The notes beneath the pieces were generated by a model. That model saw nothing but the letters and a program-made list of their open reading frames with translations, did not search any database and had not been told where the DNA came from. From NCBI GenBank assembly GCA_016204975.1, contig JACQJP010000009.1, positions 1 through 38,783 of the forward strand: 38,783 nt of DNA, in the 5' to 3' direction. Shown piece after piece: positions 22,486 through 31,863 of this stretch (positions within the stretch are counted from its first letter, which is position 1; each line of letters begins with the position of its first letter). This stretch comes from Elusimicrobiota bacterium (GTDB lineage Bacteria; Elusimicrobiota; Elusimicrobia; JACQJP01). Made by a program: the position numbers and the translations under genes.

Positions 22486-25400
22486 TTTATGACCGCCATT
22501 TTGAAAAACTTTTCTTTCCCGCCGACCTTCAGCTCCCCGATATAGACCCCGCTGGCCACCTGGCGCCCGGAGTCGTTTCGGCCGTCCCAGGCGGTGTAAT
22601 GCACCTTGCCGGCGGCACGGAAACCCAAATCCAGGGCCCGGACCCTCTCCCCCACCACATTAAAGACCTGGATGGTTACATCCCCGGAAACTCCGGCAGG
22701 CAAAGAGAAGCGAATGGCCGTGCCCTCCGTGGTAAGGCTGGTGGGGCCTCCGCCGGCGGGACGAGTGAGGCTGAGGGTCTTGGTCTTCAGATCAAAGGGG
22801 TTGGGAAAGTTAAAGACGGAGACCTCCCCCCCGGAGAAGGTCTCTCCCTCGATGACCGGGACGTTATTGTCCAGCAGCACGAAGGTGGAGAAATGGTCCA
22901 CGCAGATGGTGATCGTCTGGTTGAGACTGTCTACGGAAGGAGAGGCGGCGCAGAGGTTGTCCTGGCGGACATAGACCGGGTTGGCGGCGTCTCCGTCATT
23001 GAACCAATAGACGTTGAGTCGCGCGGGATCGGTGACGGCAGCGGTGTCATAGTGGATGGTGAGCAGCGCCGGCTTGGACAGGGTGCGCACCCCCAGGGGC
23101 AGGAAGATGTCATAGAAGGCGCTCAAGGGACTCACCTCCGGAGCGTTGTCCAAGGCCCTCAGGAAATCCTGCGGGTAGGCCTCTTTGGAAAAGCGCAGCC
23201 CCTGCCCGGAAGCCAACCCCGGCTCATCCGCCTTGCGAAGCTCCATGACCGCCGAGGTGTCCACCGCAGCCTGGAAGGCGCCGGCGGGAAGCTGAACCTT
23301 GGTGGGATCTCCCTCCAGGGTCAACTCTCCTCCGGTGATGTTGCTGATGCGGTTGGATCGGGCGGCATCCACCCCCACAAAGAAGGTGAAGGTGCTGATG
23401 ACCAAAAATTCCGGGTCCGAGGTTCCGGCCTTGGCGGGGTCCCGCAGATCGGTGAAGGCCTGAAAGCGAAGCTGAAAACTTTTGTCCGTTGCAGCCGGCC
23501 GGTAGCGCACATGGATGACCCGGCGGTCCAGGCTGATGCCCGGAGGATCCGAGGCCAGCAAGGGCTGGAAATCCCCTCCCCCGGAGACCTCTTGGACGAT
23601 CTGGCCCAGATTGCTGTCCCCGGTCCTATTTCTCAAAGCCTGCGGGGAATCAAAACGCACCAGGAAGTCCTGGCCGCTGCGCAGCGACCTGGCAAAGACG
23701 GGAGGAGCTTTAGGTTGCAACACCAAAGCCAAAACGCGCTTCTCGGTGGCCGAGGAGAAGCGCACCTCGGTCAAGACAGTGATCTCCTGCCCTTCCCCCT
23801 CGGTCACGATCCGGTAGGTCACGTTCGGTTGGAAACCGCTGATCGCATACTCCCGGACGAGGTTGGCGCTGGGGTCAATGGTCAACCCGCCAAAAAGGAG
23901 GCTGTCTAAGTTGGGGGAAACCGCGGCGATGAACCCCACCTCCTCGCGGCGGGGGAAGGTTCCATCGGGCTTGGTGAGTCTTCCGGAAAGGGCGGCCCCT
24001 CGGGAGAGAGTCAAGGTCCCGGCATTGACCGTCACCGGTCCTTGAGAAGCCGTCGCCGGCACGCTCACCGTCTTTTGCGCGGAGGCATAATCCAAAGAGG
24101 CGGCCGTCAACTGATAGGTTCCCGGAGAGAGGGAGGAAATATGAAAGTTGCCGCTGAAGTCGGTCAAAACGTCAATATCCCCGAAGGGATTGCCGCTCCT
24201 TGGAATCTCTCCCTGCTTTAAGGCAAAAAGGAGAGCTCCCGGAAATCCAGTCCGCTCCCCTTCCGGAAACCTCAAGGGGGGGCCGGCAGGATCGGGGATG
24301 GCCACCTTGCCCACGATGGTCCCCAACGCGGGCGAGAGGGTGAAATTGACGGAGGAAACGCTTCGAATATCCACATTGGCCTTCACCACCTCCCCAAAGG
24401 CGGAGGGGGCGGCCAAAAAATCCCCTGCGCGCAGGCGGGGCGCGGCGATCAGGTCATAGAAGGCGACATCCGGATCCAACCCCGCCAGGGAATAGTTCCC
24501 GGCTCCATCGGTGGCGGCTTCCAGCCCCAACTCCGAAAACTCAAACCGGGCCGCCGGCACGGCGATGACCCGGATATTGGGCAAGGGAGCGCCGGAGGCG
24601 TCTTTGACGGTTCCACGCACCGTCACCCCGGAGCGAAGCTTCAGCTCCCCCAAGTCCACAGTCTGTCCTTCCGCCACCGCCACCCCCGCCACCGTCAGGG
24701 GAGCCAGGTTGAACTTCCCCTGGCCCTGAAACAGAGAGGAGAAGGAATCCTGCTTGAGCACAACGTCATAGGTCCCGGGCAAAAGCCCGGAGATGATAAA
24801 TTTTCCTTGGGAGTCCAACAGAAGAATCGGAGGACCCATGCTGTCAGACTGCCGGTCCGCCTCCCGGAACCCTCCATCGAACCAGGGCCTGGCTACCGCA
24901 AAAATCTGAAACCCTTCCGGCAAAAGATTCAAATTGGAGGCGCCGATCGCGGTGGATTCCACCGTGCCGTCCACCTTGATTTGCTGGACAATTATTTTTG
25001 CCTTCATGCGCCCCGCCTTCTGGAAAGAAGGATTTTGATTTTGAAGGCCGGTGCCCTGAACCTGAATACGCAGGGGCTTCGCCGCATAGATGCGCGGCGT
25101 CCCAAAATCTACGGCCTCCAGGGTATAGACCCCGTCCGCGATGCGGTTCAAGGTGAAGTTGAGCGAATGGACGTTATTAAAGGAGAGATTTTGGGAGCGG
25201 ACCTCCTCCCCCCGAATATTTCTCAAAACCAGATCCACACTGCGGGTCTCCTGGACCCCGGGCGGAAAAGAGACCGAGCCGGAGATGGAGACCCCCTGGC
25301 TGAGTTCTAAATCCTGCCCGGTCAGGGCGGTGCTCAAGACGGTCACCACCTTCTCCACGCGGGCCACCTCCGGCCCGGTGACCGCGTCCAAGTCGGCTCG

Positions 25401-28400
25401 GTTGCGCAAGAGATAAACCCCCGGAGGAACCCTCTCGATCTGATAACTCCCATCCGGCCGAATGGCTCCAAACAAAACCGTCCCTGCCCCCGAATCGCCT
25501 TCAAAGCCTTGATGGAATTCCCCAAACTCCCGACGGATCAGTTCCACGCGGGCCGTGGTCGTTGCGAGTCCCCCGTCAAAAGCGGCGTGGGCCGTCAAAC
25601 CGGGGATGGAGCTGACGCTCACAATGAAATTGTTCCCTAGATTTAAAGAAAGACTGCCGCGCAAGGTGACCACGCCGGAAACGGAGGCCCCGGTGCCGCT
25701 CACATCCAAAATTGCGAAAGCCGATTGCCCGTTGACCACGCCCACCCTCCGAAAAGCCCTGGCTCCCGTGCCCCGGTTGAAGGCGGAGATATCATAGAAG
25801 GAGGTGCCCAGCCTCGTGACCTTCACGGTGGCGCTGGAAGCAAAAGGAGCAAACGTCCCCCCCAAGGAAGAACCTTCTACGCTGGAAGCCGGCGAGAAAA
25901 ATCCGGAGCCGGGTTCAATGCCGGGTCCGCGGATCTCCCAATCCACCAGACTCCAGTCCTGCCCAGAGACGCCTAGGATCGTCACCATCAAGGTGCCGGA
26001 ACTGCGGGTCAAAGTGAGGTTTTGATTTAAGGAGGAGCCGGACAGCGTCACCAGATGGGGGCTGGCCGGCTGGGTAAGCTCAAAACCCTCCCGGTGGGCG
26101 AAGATCTGGTAGGTTCCACCTGGCTCCAAGCCTCCGATCTGATAAGGGCCGCTGGGGGAGTTGAGGAAAAGCGGAACCTCCACGAAACCCTGCATCAGCC
26201 GTGTATTGGGATTGTAGGCGGAGATGAAAATCCGGACCGGATCCGGCAGGCCGGAGGTGGATCCGGCCAGCTGCACGGTTCCGGAAATGAGGCCGCCTGC
26301 CCCCGGCGGGAAATTTAAAGCGGGAGCCAAGGGGTTCGTCAAAGAACCGATGTCTGTTCCCTGAGCCACGCAGGAGACACACAAACTGGCGGTAGCCGGA
26401 ACGACCCCGAAACTCCTGGCCACCAGGGTATAGGTGGTGCTTTCCAGTCCGAACAAAGAATAGACGGCGCTGGAGCGGTTCACTTGAACGGAAACCTGGC
26501 CGAACCGGGAGGGGAAGTTCTCCCCGATTTTAATGGCCTCCACATCCACCGGGGTTTCTTGGGAACGGGTGGAGGGAAATACCACCCACCCGAAGGCCGC
26601 ACTCTTTTTGGCCCCGGAGAAATTGAATACAAAGTCCAGGGGGCCAGTCAGGTCGACCGTCGTCTGGGAGGAGACCCCCAGGAAGGGAAGCTCCGCCCGC
26701 AGGGTATAGACTCCCGTGGAGACAAAGAGCGCCGTCCAGGTGCTGAAAAAATTCCCGAAGTTCCCGTTGTCCGAGATGGTGCTCTGGGCCACAAAATGCA
26801 AGGGTCCCCCTGCAAACCGGGAAAAGTCGGCCGTGTGCGCCTCCGCAAATCCCCAGAGTTCCACAGGAACGGTGGAGGGCAAGACGGCCGCCACACGGAT
26901 CCGGGTAGGGGTGGAGAGGGCGATGTCTATCCCCAAAGCCCCTGTGGACAGGGCGACAATGTTGAACCTTTTTCCCTCCTTTTGGGCCCCCGTATTGGGA
27001 TTGAACTCATGGGCAATCAGCGTATACGCGTTCCCATCCACCAACCCAGGCACGGAGTAGTCGCCGGAGGAATCCGTTTTGGCGGATCCAAAAGAGCCCG
27101 CACTGCCATTGGCCTGCACAAAGGCTTCCCCGGTAGACATATTCTGGACCTTCCCCTCGATGAAGGCGCTGCGCACCCGAACCTTTAGGACATCCGTAGA
27201 AACCCCGGCGTTAAAGATCTCCACCCTGGCCGTGTAGGTGGCATTGGGCACTATGAACCCCTCAAAATTGCGCCCGTTCCAAAACACGGGATTGTTTAAG
27301 GTGCTTCCAAAACCGGAGAGGTCAAAAACGATGGGCGGTGGAGAGAGCGCCGGAACGCTGGTAAAGGAAACCCTCCATTGCAAACCTTCATTCGAAAGCT
27401 GGAAGCGAATGAAGGCGGAGTCCGCGATCCCATCCTGATTCGGAGAAATCGTGACCAGGGTCTGCCCCGCCTGGAAGGTCCCCGTATCCACCGATAGGCT
27501 GGAGAAGGCATTAGAGAGGCTGCCCGCTGGTTGGACCTGCACGGACTGAACGGCCAGACCCACCCCGAAAACCTCAGCGTGGATATCCACCGTTCCCGAG
27601 GCGTCGGTTTTAAAGAAGAAGGGATTGCTGAGGCCGGAACTTGGGGGAACCGTAGATTGCGTAATCAACGGACTAAAGGCGGAAACGGCGGAAAAGGACG
27701 AGAGAGCGACAGGCAACCCGGCTTGGACAGCAGAAAGGAAAACCGGTGTGTCAGTTCCCACAGCAGCAGGATTTCCGCAGTCGTCAAAAAGCTCCACCCG
27801 CATGGCGACGGAAGGGGAGCTCTGTTCCACCACAAACGGCGAATCGGGCGTAAACGCCGCACCTTTGGGGGCGCCTGCCGTCAGCTGCATGGTGGGATAC
27901 GGAGTCAGATCTCCAAAGCTAAAGGAGGGGTCCGAACGAGAACGGGTGGAAAAAGGGAGCGGCCCTCCGGCGGCATTCTGGCTGCCCGTAAAACCCTCCC
28001 GGTAAAAGAGTTGTATGGTGCTTCCCACAGACAAAGTTCCTGCGCTTAAGGTGGCAGCCACCCAACGCTTTCTCTCCATCGCATCCGAAAAGGGCAAAAA
28101 GTCTTGCGGGGGGTCTGGATCCACGAGTAAAGAGACGCCGCCGACTGTGGTCGTCGCAGACACAAATCCGGAGCCGGTGCTGATGAGGACGGGATCCGGC
28201 CATCCATCCGGGATGCGCACCAGAAACCCGCCGTCTTGGGAGAAGGCGGAACCTTGCACGGTGAAGGTGAAGGTGGCGGTGATAAGCGCGCAAGATAGGG
28301 CCGAGTTGGGAAGGACTGCGGCCGCACCCTGCCCTCCCGGATTGTCCGTGGTGGTTCCCGCCCCTCCCCCGCTGTCTACGCTGAAAGTGGCGGTGGCATA

Positions 28401-28817
28401 GACCGCCGAGAAGAGCCCCATATCATCCTGAGCGCGGGCGTTGAGCTCGTAGAGAACTAAGTTTTCAAAGGTGGGAAGTTGCATGACCTGCCAATTGACG
28501 GAACTGGCCGCAAAGGGACCGATGGAGAGCCAGGTTTCCGTGGTCGCGGTCCAGCTGGAACCCGTCCAGTACTCTCCTGCATGGAATCCCTGCGTATCCC
28601 TCAGGCGAACCTGGACGAGGGTCACCATTCCATCCGTATCGAATGCCGTTCCGGATACCGTGGTGACAGATGGGAAGGGCCCCCCCACTGGAAAACCGAT
28701 GGATGCGGAGGGGGGCGTCACCGCCCAGACAGTGGGAACTAAAAACAAAATGGCGCAGCCCATCCCCAAAAGAGCTGTCCCTCTTCGCAGATGCCGAGGC
28801 AAAGAATTAAAGCTCAT
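22482..28817 (-). CDS. giant secreted protein with carboxypeptidase-regulatory-like repeats and FlgD-like C-terminal domain
   Basis: A 2111-residue protein. A signal peptide (residues 1-32, VPTVWA) is followed by Ig-like N-terminal segments (about 34-450). A stretch beginning ISPNQDGIADSAFIRF (about 457-540) resembles the C-terminal sorting and FlgD Ig folds. At least seven carboxypeptidase-regulatory-like beta-sandwich modules follow, near 552, 842, 1045, 1178, 1397, 1500 and 1608, recognised by patterns such as GTVKDASGAPLPNIRV and SSLSPGTYQL. A ZU5-like stretch lies near 1828. The end (about 2001-2111) is a FlgD-like/type IX-style domain: NFPNPF, IQVFNVVGERVR, AWDGRNDSGRQVASGVY and a lysine-rich tip. 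It is almost certainly displayed or secreted, perhaps an adhesin or matrix protein. The overlap with the PorV-like gene links the two. Confidence 0.9.
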   Translation of the reverse strand: MSFNSLPRHLRRGTALLGMGCAILFLVPTVWAVTPPSASIGFPVGGPFPSVTTVSGTAFDTDGMVTLVQVRLRDTQGFHAGEYWTGSSWTATTETWLSIGPFAASSVNWQVMQLPTFENLVLYELNARAQDDMGLFSAVYATATFSVDSGGGAGTTTDNPGGQGAAAVLPNSALSCALITATFTFTVQGSAFSQDGGFLVRIPDGWPDPVLISTGSGFVSATTTVGGVSLLVDPDPPQDFLPFSDAMERKRWVAATLSAGTLSVGSTIQLFYREGFTGSQNAAGGPLPFSTRSRSDPSFSFGDLTPYPTMQLTAGAPKGAAFTPDSPFVVEQSSPSVAMRVELFDDCGNPAAVGTDTPVFLSAVQAGLPVALSSFSAVSAFSPLITQSTVPPSSGLSNPFFFKTDASGTVDIHAEVFGVGLAVQSVQVQPAGSLSNAFSSLSVDTGTFQAGQTLVTISPNQDGIADSAFIRFQLSNEGLQWRVSFTSVPALSPPPIVFDLSGFGSTLNNPVFWNGRNFEGFIVPNATYTARVEIFNAGVSTDVLKVRVRSAFIEGKVQNMSTGEAFVQANGSAGSFGSAKTDSSGDYSVPGLVDGNAYTLIAHEFNPNTGAQKEGKRFNIVALSTGALGIDIALSTPTRIRVAAVLPSTVPVELWGFAEAHTADFSRFAGGPLHFVAQSTISDNGNFGNFFSTWTALFVSTGVYTLRAELPFLGVSSQTTVDLTGPLDFVFNFSGAKKSAAFGWVVFPSTRSQETPVDVEAIKIGENFPSRFGQVSVQVNRSSAVYSLFGLESTTYTLVARSFGVVPATASLCVSCVAQGTDIGSLTNPLAPALNFPPGAGGLISGTVQLAGSTSGLPDPVRIFISAYNPNTRLMQGFVEVPLFLNSPSGPYQIGGLEPGGTYQIFAHREGFELTQPASPHLVTLSGSSLNQNLTLTRSSGTLMVTILGVSGQDWSLVDWEIRGPGIEPGSGFFSPASSVEGSSLGGTFAPFASSATVKVTRLGTSFYDISAFNRGTGARAFRRVGVVNGQSAFAILDVSGTGASVSGVVTLRGSLSLNLGNNFIVSVSSIPGLTAHAAFDGGLATTTARVELIRREFGEFHQGFEGDSGAGTVLFGAIRPDGSYQIERVPPGVYLLRNRADLDAVTGPEVARVEKVVTVLSTALTGQDLELSQGVSISGSVSFPPGVQETRSVDLVLRNIRGEEVRSQNLSFNNVHSLNFTLNRIADGVYTLEAVDFGTPRIYAAKPLRIQVQGTGLQNQNPSFQKAGRMKAKIIVQQIKVDGTVESTAIGASNLNLLPEGFQIFAVARPWFDGGFREADRQSDSMGPPILLLDSQGKFIISGLLPGTYDVVLKQDSFSSLFQGQGKFNLAPLTVAGVAVAEGQTVDLGELKLRSGVTVRGTVKDASGAPLPNIRVIAVPAARFEFSELGLEAATDGAGNYSLAGLDPDVAFYDLIAAPRLRAGDFLAAPSAFGEVVKANVDIRSVSSVNFTLSPALGTIVGKVAIPDPAGPPLRFPEGERTGFPGALLFALKQGEIPRSGNPFGDIDVLTDFSGNFHISSLSPGTYQLTAASLDYASAQKTVSVPATASQGPVTVNAGTLTLSRGAALSGRLTKPDGTFPRREEVGFIAAVSPNLDSLLFGGLTIDPSANLVREYAISGFQPNVTYRIVTEGEGQEITVLTEVRFSSATEKRVLALVLQPKAPPVFARSLRSGQDFLVRFDSPQALRNRTGDSNLGQIVQEVSGGGDFQPLLASDPPGISLDRRVIHVRYRPAATDKSFQLRFQAFTDLRDPAKAGTSDPEFLVISTFTFFVGVDAARSNRISNITGGELTLEGDPTKVQLPAGAFQAAVDTSAVMELRKADEPGLASGQGLRFSKEAYPQDFLRALDNAPEVSPLSAFYDIFLPLGVRTLSKPALLTIHYDTAAVTDPARLNVYWFNDGDAANPVYVRQDNLCAASPSVDSLNQTITICVDHFSTFVLLDNNVPVIEGETFSGGEVSVFNFPNPFDLKTKTLSLTRPAGGGPTSLTTEGTAIRFSLPAGVSGDVTIQVFNVVGERVRALDLGFRAAGKVHYTAWDGRNDSGRQVASGVYIGELKVGGKEKFFKMAVIK

Positions 28818-28873
28818 CGTGAAAAGTCACCTGCCGGCTCTAAAGTCTAAATCCTAAAAAACCCGGTTTCCAT

Positions 28874-28887
28874 GTGATTTTGGTCAC
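28874..28887. promoter_or_regulatory. CRP/FNR-type palindrome upstream of the giant protein gene
   Basis: The sequence TGTGA-TTTTGG-TCACT has the GTGA-N6-TCAC core of CRP-family operators. Its centre is 64 bases before the giant protein's ATG at 28817. A weak -10-like TAGACT (28844-28849) would put the start about 43 bases from the centre. The site shares 14 of 16 bases with the one at 31831. It ends at the stop codon of the beta-barrel gene. Confidence 0.4.
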
Positions 28888-30171
28888 TCAATACTCATAA
28901 CTGAACCCCATCAGGTAGTTGGCGGTACTGAAGTTGTAGCGGTAGAGCTTTTCATAATCCATGTTGGAGGAGCTCCAGCCCAACTCCGAGGAGACCTGCA
29001 GTCGAAAACGGGGGGCGATGGGATAGCTAAAGCGAAGCGCCACGGAAGATTCCAGCACATGGATGGCGTCCGTCCCATAGGTCCCCTCCGCATCCTGGAC
29101 CAGGCGGTCCGTATAGTCCCGGTAGCCCACCCAGCCGGAAAGCCCGAAAACCATCGCCTCCTTGGGCGGACCGTAGAAAAACTGGAAACTGGGACCCAGG
29201 CGGTGTTGAAAGTAGTCGTAGTAACTCTCGATAAACTGCGTCCTTTGGGCATCGTAACTGTCTTGGTTGGAACGGTTCCAGAGAAAGCTGTAGGAGAAGT
29301 CGCCGGCTAAACTCCAGTTCCGGCTCAAAGCGACGAGGGGCAACCGCAGGCCGGCATTGGTCAGATGCAGGCTGTCCCGGCGGGACTCCCCGGAAAGCTC
29401 TCCCGTTTCCAGCACCACCTGCTGGTCCGGAAAGGCGCGCAGGACGCTGGCCAGCTCCAGTTCCAAAATCATCCTTCGTGGAAGCTCCAGGCTCCCCGCC
29501 AAAGTCAGGGAGTGGTTCAAGGAGTTCAAAACATCCTCCCCCGCCAGCTCCCGGGAAAGGCTGCCGGCCTCCGCATCCACCCCGGCCTGGGATTCCAGGG
29601 ACTCGTAATTGGGAAAGTGAAGGATGTAGAAATCATAGCGGGTCCGAAGGGAGAAGGGCTCTTGATAGAGGTACTCCGCTTCCAAGCCAAAGCCCGGCTT
29701 ATAGTAGTCAAAAAGCCCCTCGAACCATTCCTCGTCCTTCGTCTCCTTCAAAAGCTCCATCGTAAAACCCAAGTCCCCCTTAAAACGCCAATCGGCAACG
29801 GGGGTATAGAGCGCCTTCGCCGCCACCCGATGGTCCTGAAGCTCTTGAAAAAGCGTTCCTCCGCCCACCAGGTCCTGCACCTGTTTGGTGCCTCGGTAGG
29901 CGCCGGTGTAAATGGGAAGAAGTGCCCACCTCTCGTTGAAGCGCAGGACCGGGGAGGCCAAGAGACTGGAGTTTCCGGAGAAGGAGCTTTCCTCTCCCTC
30001 AAAATAGTACTGCCCGCCGGAGAGTTGAAAATTGTAGATAGGAAGAATTTCTACGGCGTTTAGGGGAGAGAAACCGGAAATCAGCAAAAAAAATAGAAAA
30101 GCCGAGGCGCAAACTACTCCCCCCCCTCGGACGTTCCATCGTCCAGAGCGTAGAAGCACAGAAGCGATCAA
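28888..30171 (-). CDS. predicted outer-membrane beta-barrel protein
   Basis: A 427-residue protein I cannot assign to a named family. It has a hydrophobic export signal (about residues 20-40, FLFFLLISGFSPLNAVE) and then alternating amphipathic strands. Tyrosine- and phenylalanine-rich segments such as YDFYILHFPNYESL and SYYDYFQHRLGPSFQFFYG are typical of outer-membrane barrels. It ends in the aromatic MGFSYEY, as expected for barrel-assembly recognition. The start is a TTG at 30171, 27 bases after the FecR gene, with only a poor ribosome site. Codons 15-18 contain a run of eight G inside the signal region, a possible slippage site. It sits between the FecR protein and the giant secreted protein. 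Confidence 0.75.
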   Translation of the reverse strand: MIASVLLRSGRWNVRGGGVVCASAFLFFLLISGFSPLNAVEILPIYNFQLSGGQYYFEGEESSFSGNSSLLASPVLRFNERWALLPIYTGAYRGTKQVQDLVGGGTLFQELQDHRVAAKALYTPVADWRFKGDLGFTMELLKETKDEEWFEGLFDYYKPGFGLEAEYLYQEPFSLRTRYDFYILHFPNYESLESQAGVDAEAGSLSRELAGEDVLNSLNHSLTLAGSLELPRRMILELELASVLRAFPDQQVVLETGELSGESRRDSLHLTNAGLRLPLVALSRNWSLAGDFSYSFLWNRSNQDSYDAQRTQFIESYYDYFQHRLGPSFQFFYGPPKEAMVFGLSGWVGYRDYTDRLVQDAEGTYGTDAIHVLESSVALRFSYPIAPRFRLQVSSELGWSSSNMDYEKLYRYNFSTANYLMGFSYEY

Positions 30172-30198
30172 GTCAGCCCGTCTTTTCTTGAACTTCCC

Positions 30199-31791
30199 TT
30201 ATTCCGCGGTGCGGTCTGCGGAGGGAATAATTCCCGACTGAATCAAAATCCTGGGCTCCACCACGATATCAATCTTGCGCCCGTTGAACTCCTTGGCGGT
30301 GACCACCTGCTCGAAATTCCAGTTCAATAGCTGCTCCTTGAAATCGGAGCCCGTGCGAATGCCTTCAAAATCCGCCAGGGTGGCGATCCTGCCGTCGTCA
30401 TTGACCATATAGTTGTCCCACCGGACCCAGGAGCCGTCGTTATAGGACTGAAAAAACTGCTGGTGCATCAGATCGCCTTCCGGGAAGCTGGAGCTCACCG
30501 CCGGCTTATTGAGGAACGTGATGTCGGTATTGTAAGACTGGATGCCGGAGCCACCCATCGAAATGGCCTGCAGGGGATCGGTCGGGCTCCAGGACTCCTT
30601 CAGCACCCCATTGACGGAGAACTCATAGGTATCAAACAAGGTTTGATAGAGGGACTCCCCTTCAGAGAGCTGGCGAAACTCATCCAGTGTGGGATCAAAG
30701 ACGACGTTGACATCATCCAGTGTGGTGGCGTTGCTGTTTAAATCCACCGGATGGCCGCCGGTGGCCAGTTCCCGCACGGAATCTATGGTGTTGGATCGGC
30801 CGGTCCGAAAGCCGGTCAGCCAAAACTCCGGGGCTTGGCCGATCGTTCCGGAGAGTTGGTTCAGCGCCAGACTTAAATTGCCGGGCAGGGCCTTGTTGAA
30901 CGTGCCCAGATAGAAGAAATAATCGAAACGGTTCTCCCGTTCATTCAAAACCACCAACTTAAACTGATCCGGCTGCGGGCGCAGGATATATTGCTCCAGC
31001 CGCACCCGGTTTCCAAAGGCGTCAATCAAGCTTTTGCCGGACTGATACTCCGCCAACTTGATTTCCTGCGCCGCCGCGGCCTGAACCTGCTCCTTGTTCA
31101 TTTCGAGAGCCACTTCGCGGCGCATCTTCTGTTTCAAGGCCTCCCGCTCCTGCTCCCTCTCGGCGGGGGCCGCCCCCTCCTGTTCCAGAGGTTGGGGCTG
31201 GCTCATACGGCTCTGATCCACTTGGATCTTCTCATTGGGGTTCAGGAGCACGGCATTGCCCCCGCGGTCCTGAACCGCCAAAAGGCCATGGTAGAGCTCC
31301 ACCAGGGTCCTTCCATCCTGAAACACCTGCACCCGGAAGGCCGTCCCACGGACGCTGCAGACCGCGCTGGGCGTGCGGACTTGAAACTGACGAGAGAGCA
31401 ACTTCTCAATAAAGGCTTTCAGGACCCCCAGATTGAGTTTGAGCTCGGTGCGGGTCGGCGAGAGTTCCTGCACCTCTAGGATGGAGCCGGCCTCCAATTC
31501 CACCCGGGACCCATCCGCAAAGGCCACCTCCGCAAGACCCCGGTTGCTGGTGCGAATCTTGTCCCCCGCAAAAAGCTCCATGGGAGCGGAGGCATCGGAC
31601 CAGGAGGGGGTCCCGGCCTTGCGGATCTGCACCCCTCCGGAAGCCTGGCGCAAAACCGCCTGGGAAGGAGGCTGGGCCGCAGCAGACTTGCCCGGAACAG
31701 AAACCCCTGAACCCGGCAGGGTCATCTGGGCATAGAGGAAAGCGGGCCAAAAAACTGCGGCGAATAAGGAGCCGATATATCTGCGATTCAT
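30199..31791 (-). CDS. FecR-domain protein, exported
   Basis: A 530-residue protein with a signal peptide (cleaved near FLYAQ) and a FecR domain at about 60-190. The recognisable parts are LFAGDKIRTSNRGLAEVAFA, DGSRVELEAGSILEV and the TPSAVCSVRGTAFRV strand. A glutamine/glutamate-rich helical stretch follows (about 195-250, EQEREALKQKMRREVALEMN), then a unique C-terminal half without a family I recognise. In classical iron signalling FecR is a membrane-anchored anti-sigma regulator. Here there is no sigma factor or receptor nearby, so it is more likely a periplasmic sensor or structural FecR-fold protein. It opens the surface cluster and has a CRP-type site 40 bases upstream. Confidence 0.85.
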   Translation of the reverse strand: MNRRYIGSLFAAVFWPAFLYAQMTLPGSGVSVPGKSAAAQPPSQAVLRQASGGVQIRKAGTPSWSDASAPMELFAGDKIRTSNRGLAEVAFADGSRVELEAGSILEVQELSPTRTELKLNLGVLKAFIEKLLSRQFQVRTPSAVCSVRGTAFRVQVFQDGRTLVELYHGLLAVQDRGGNAVLLNPNEKIQVDQSRMSQPQPLEQEGAAPAEREQEREALKQKMRREVALEMNKEQVQAAAAQEIKLAEYQSGKSLIDAFGNRVRLEQYILRPQPDQFKLVVLNERENRFDYFFYLGTFNKALPGNLSLALNQLSGTIGQAPEFWLTGFRTGRSNTIDSVRELATGGHPVDLNSNATTLDDVNVVFDPTLDEFRQLSEGESLYQTLFDTYEFSVNGVLKESWSPTDPLQAISMGGSGIQSYNTDITFLNKPAVSSSFPEGDLMHQQFFQSYNDGSWVRWDNYMVNDDGRIATLADFEGIRTGSDFKEQLLNWNFEQVVTAKEFNGRKIDIVVEPRILIQSGIIPSADRTAE

Positions 31792-31800
31792 TGCAGCTTT

Positions 31801-31844
31801 AGGCTAACAGGGGAGAGGTGGATTTTCAAGGTGAGTTTTGTCAC
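31801..31844 (-). promoter_or_regulatory. CRP/FNR-type operator and possible promoter of the FecR gene
   Basis: GTGA-GTTTTG-TCAC (31831-31844) is a CRP-family-like palindrome. Directly downstream on the minus strand are a -35-like TTGAAA (31824-31829) and a weak -10-like TAGCCT (31801-31806) spaced by 17 bases. The predicted start near 31794-31796 places the operator centre at about -42, the class II activator position. The leader would again be very short (ATG at 31791). The intergenic space from metG is only 72 bases. Confidence 0.4.
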
Positions 31845-31863
31845 TCGCTGACAAGGCAGGTCC

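Noticed and set aside
21370-22545. 391-residue plus-strand open frame
   Set aside because: Antisense to the PorV-like gene and its neighbours; arginine/glycine-rich shadow translation.
22599-23909. 436-residue plus-strand open frame
   Set aside because: It lies wholly opposite the giant secreted protein, in GC-rich sequence that leaves the opposite strand open; its translation has no family features.
30795-30850. inverted repeat gatcggcc...ggccgatc inside the FecR gene
   Set aside because: It lies in unbroken coding sequence, has no second copy and could be chance in GC-rich DNA.
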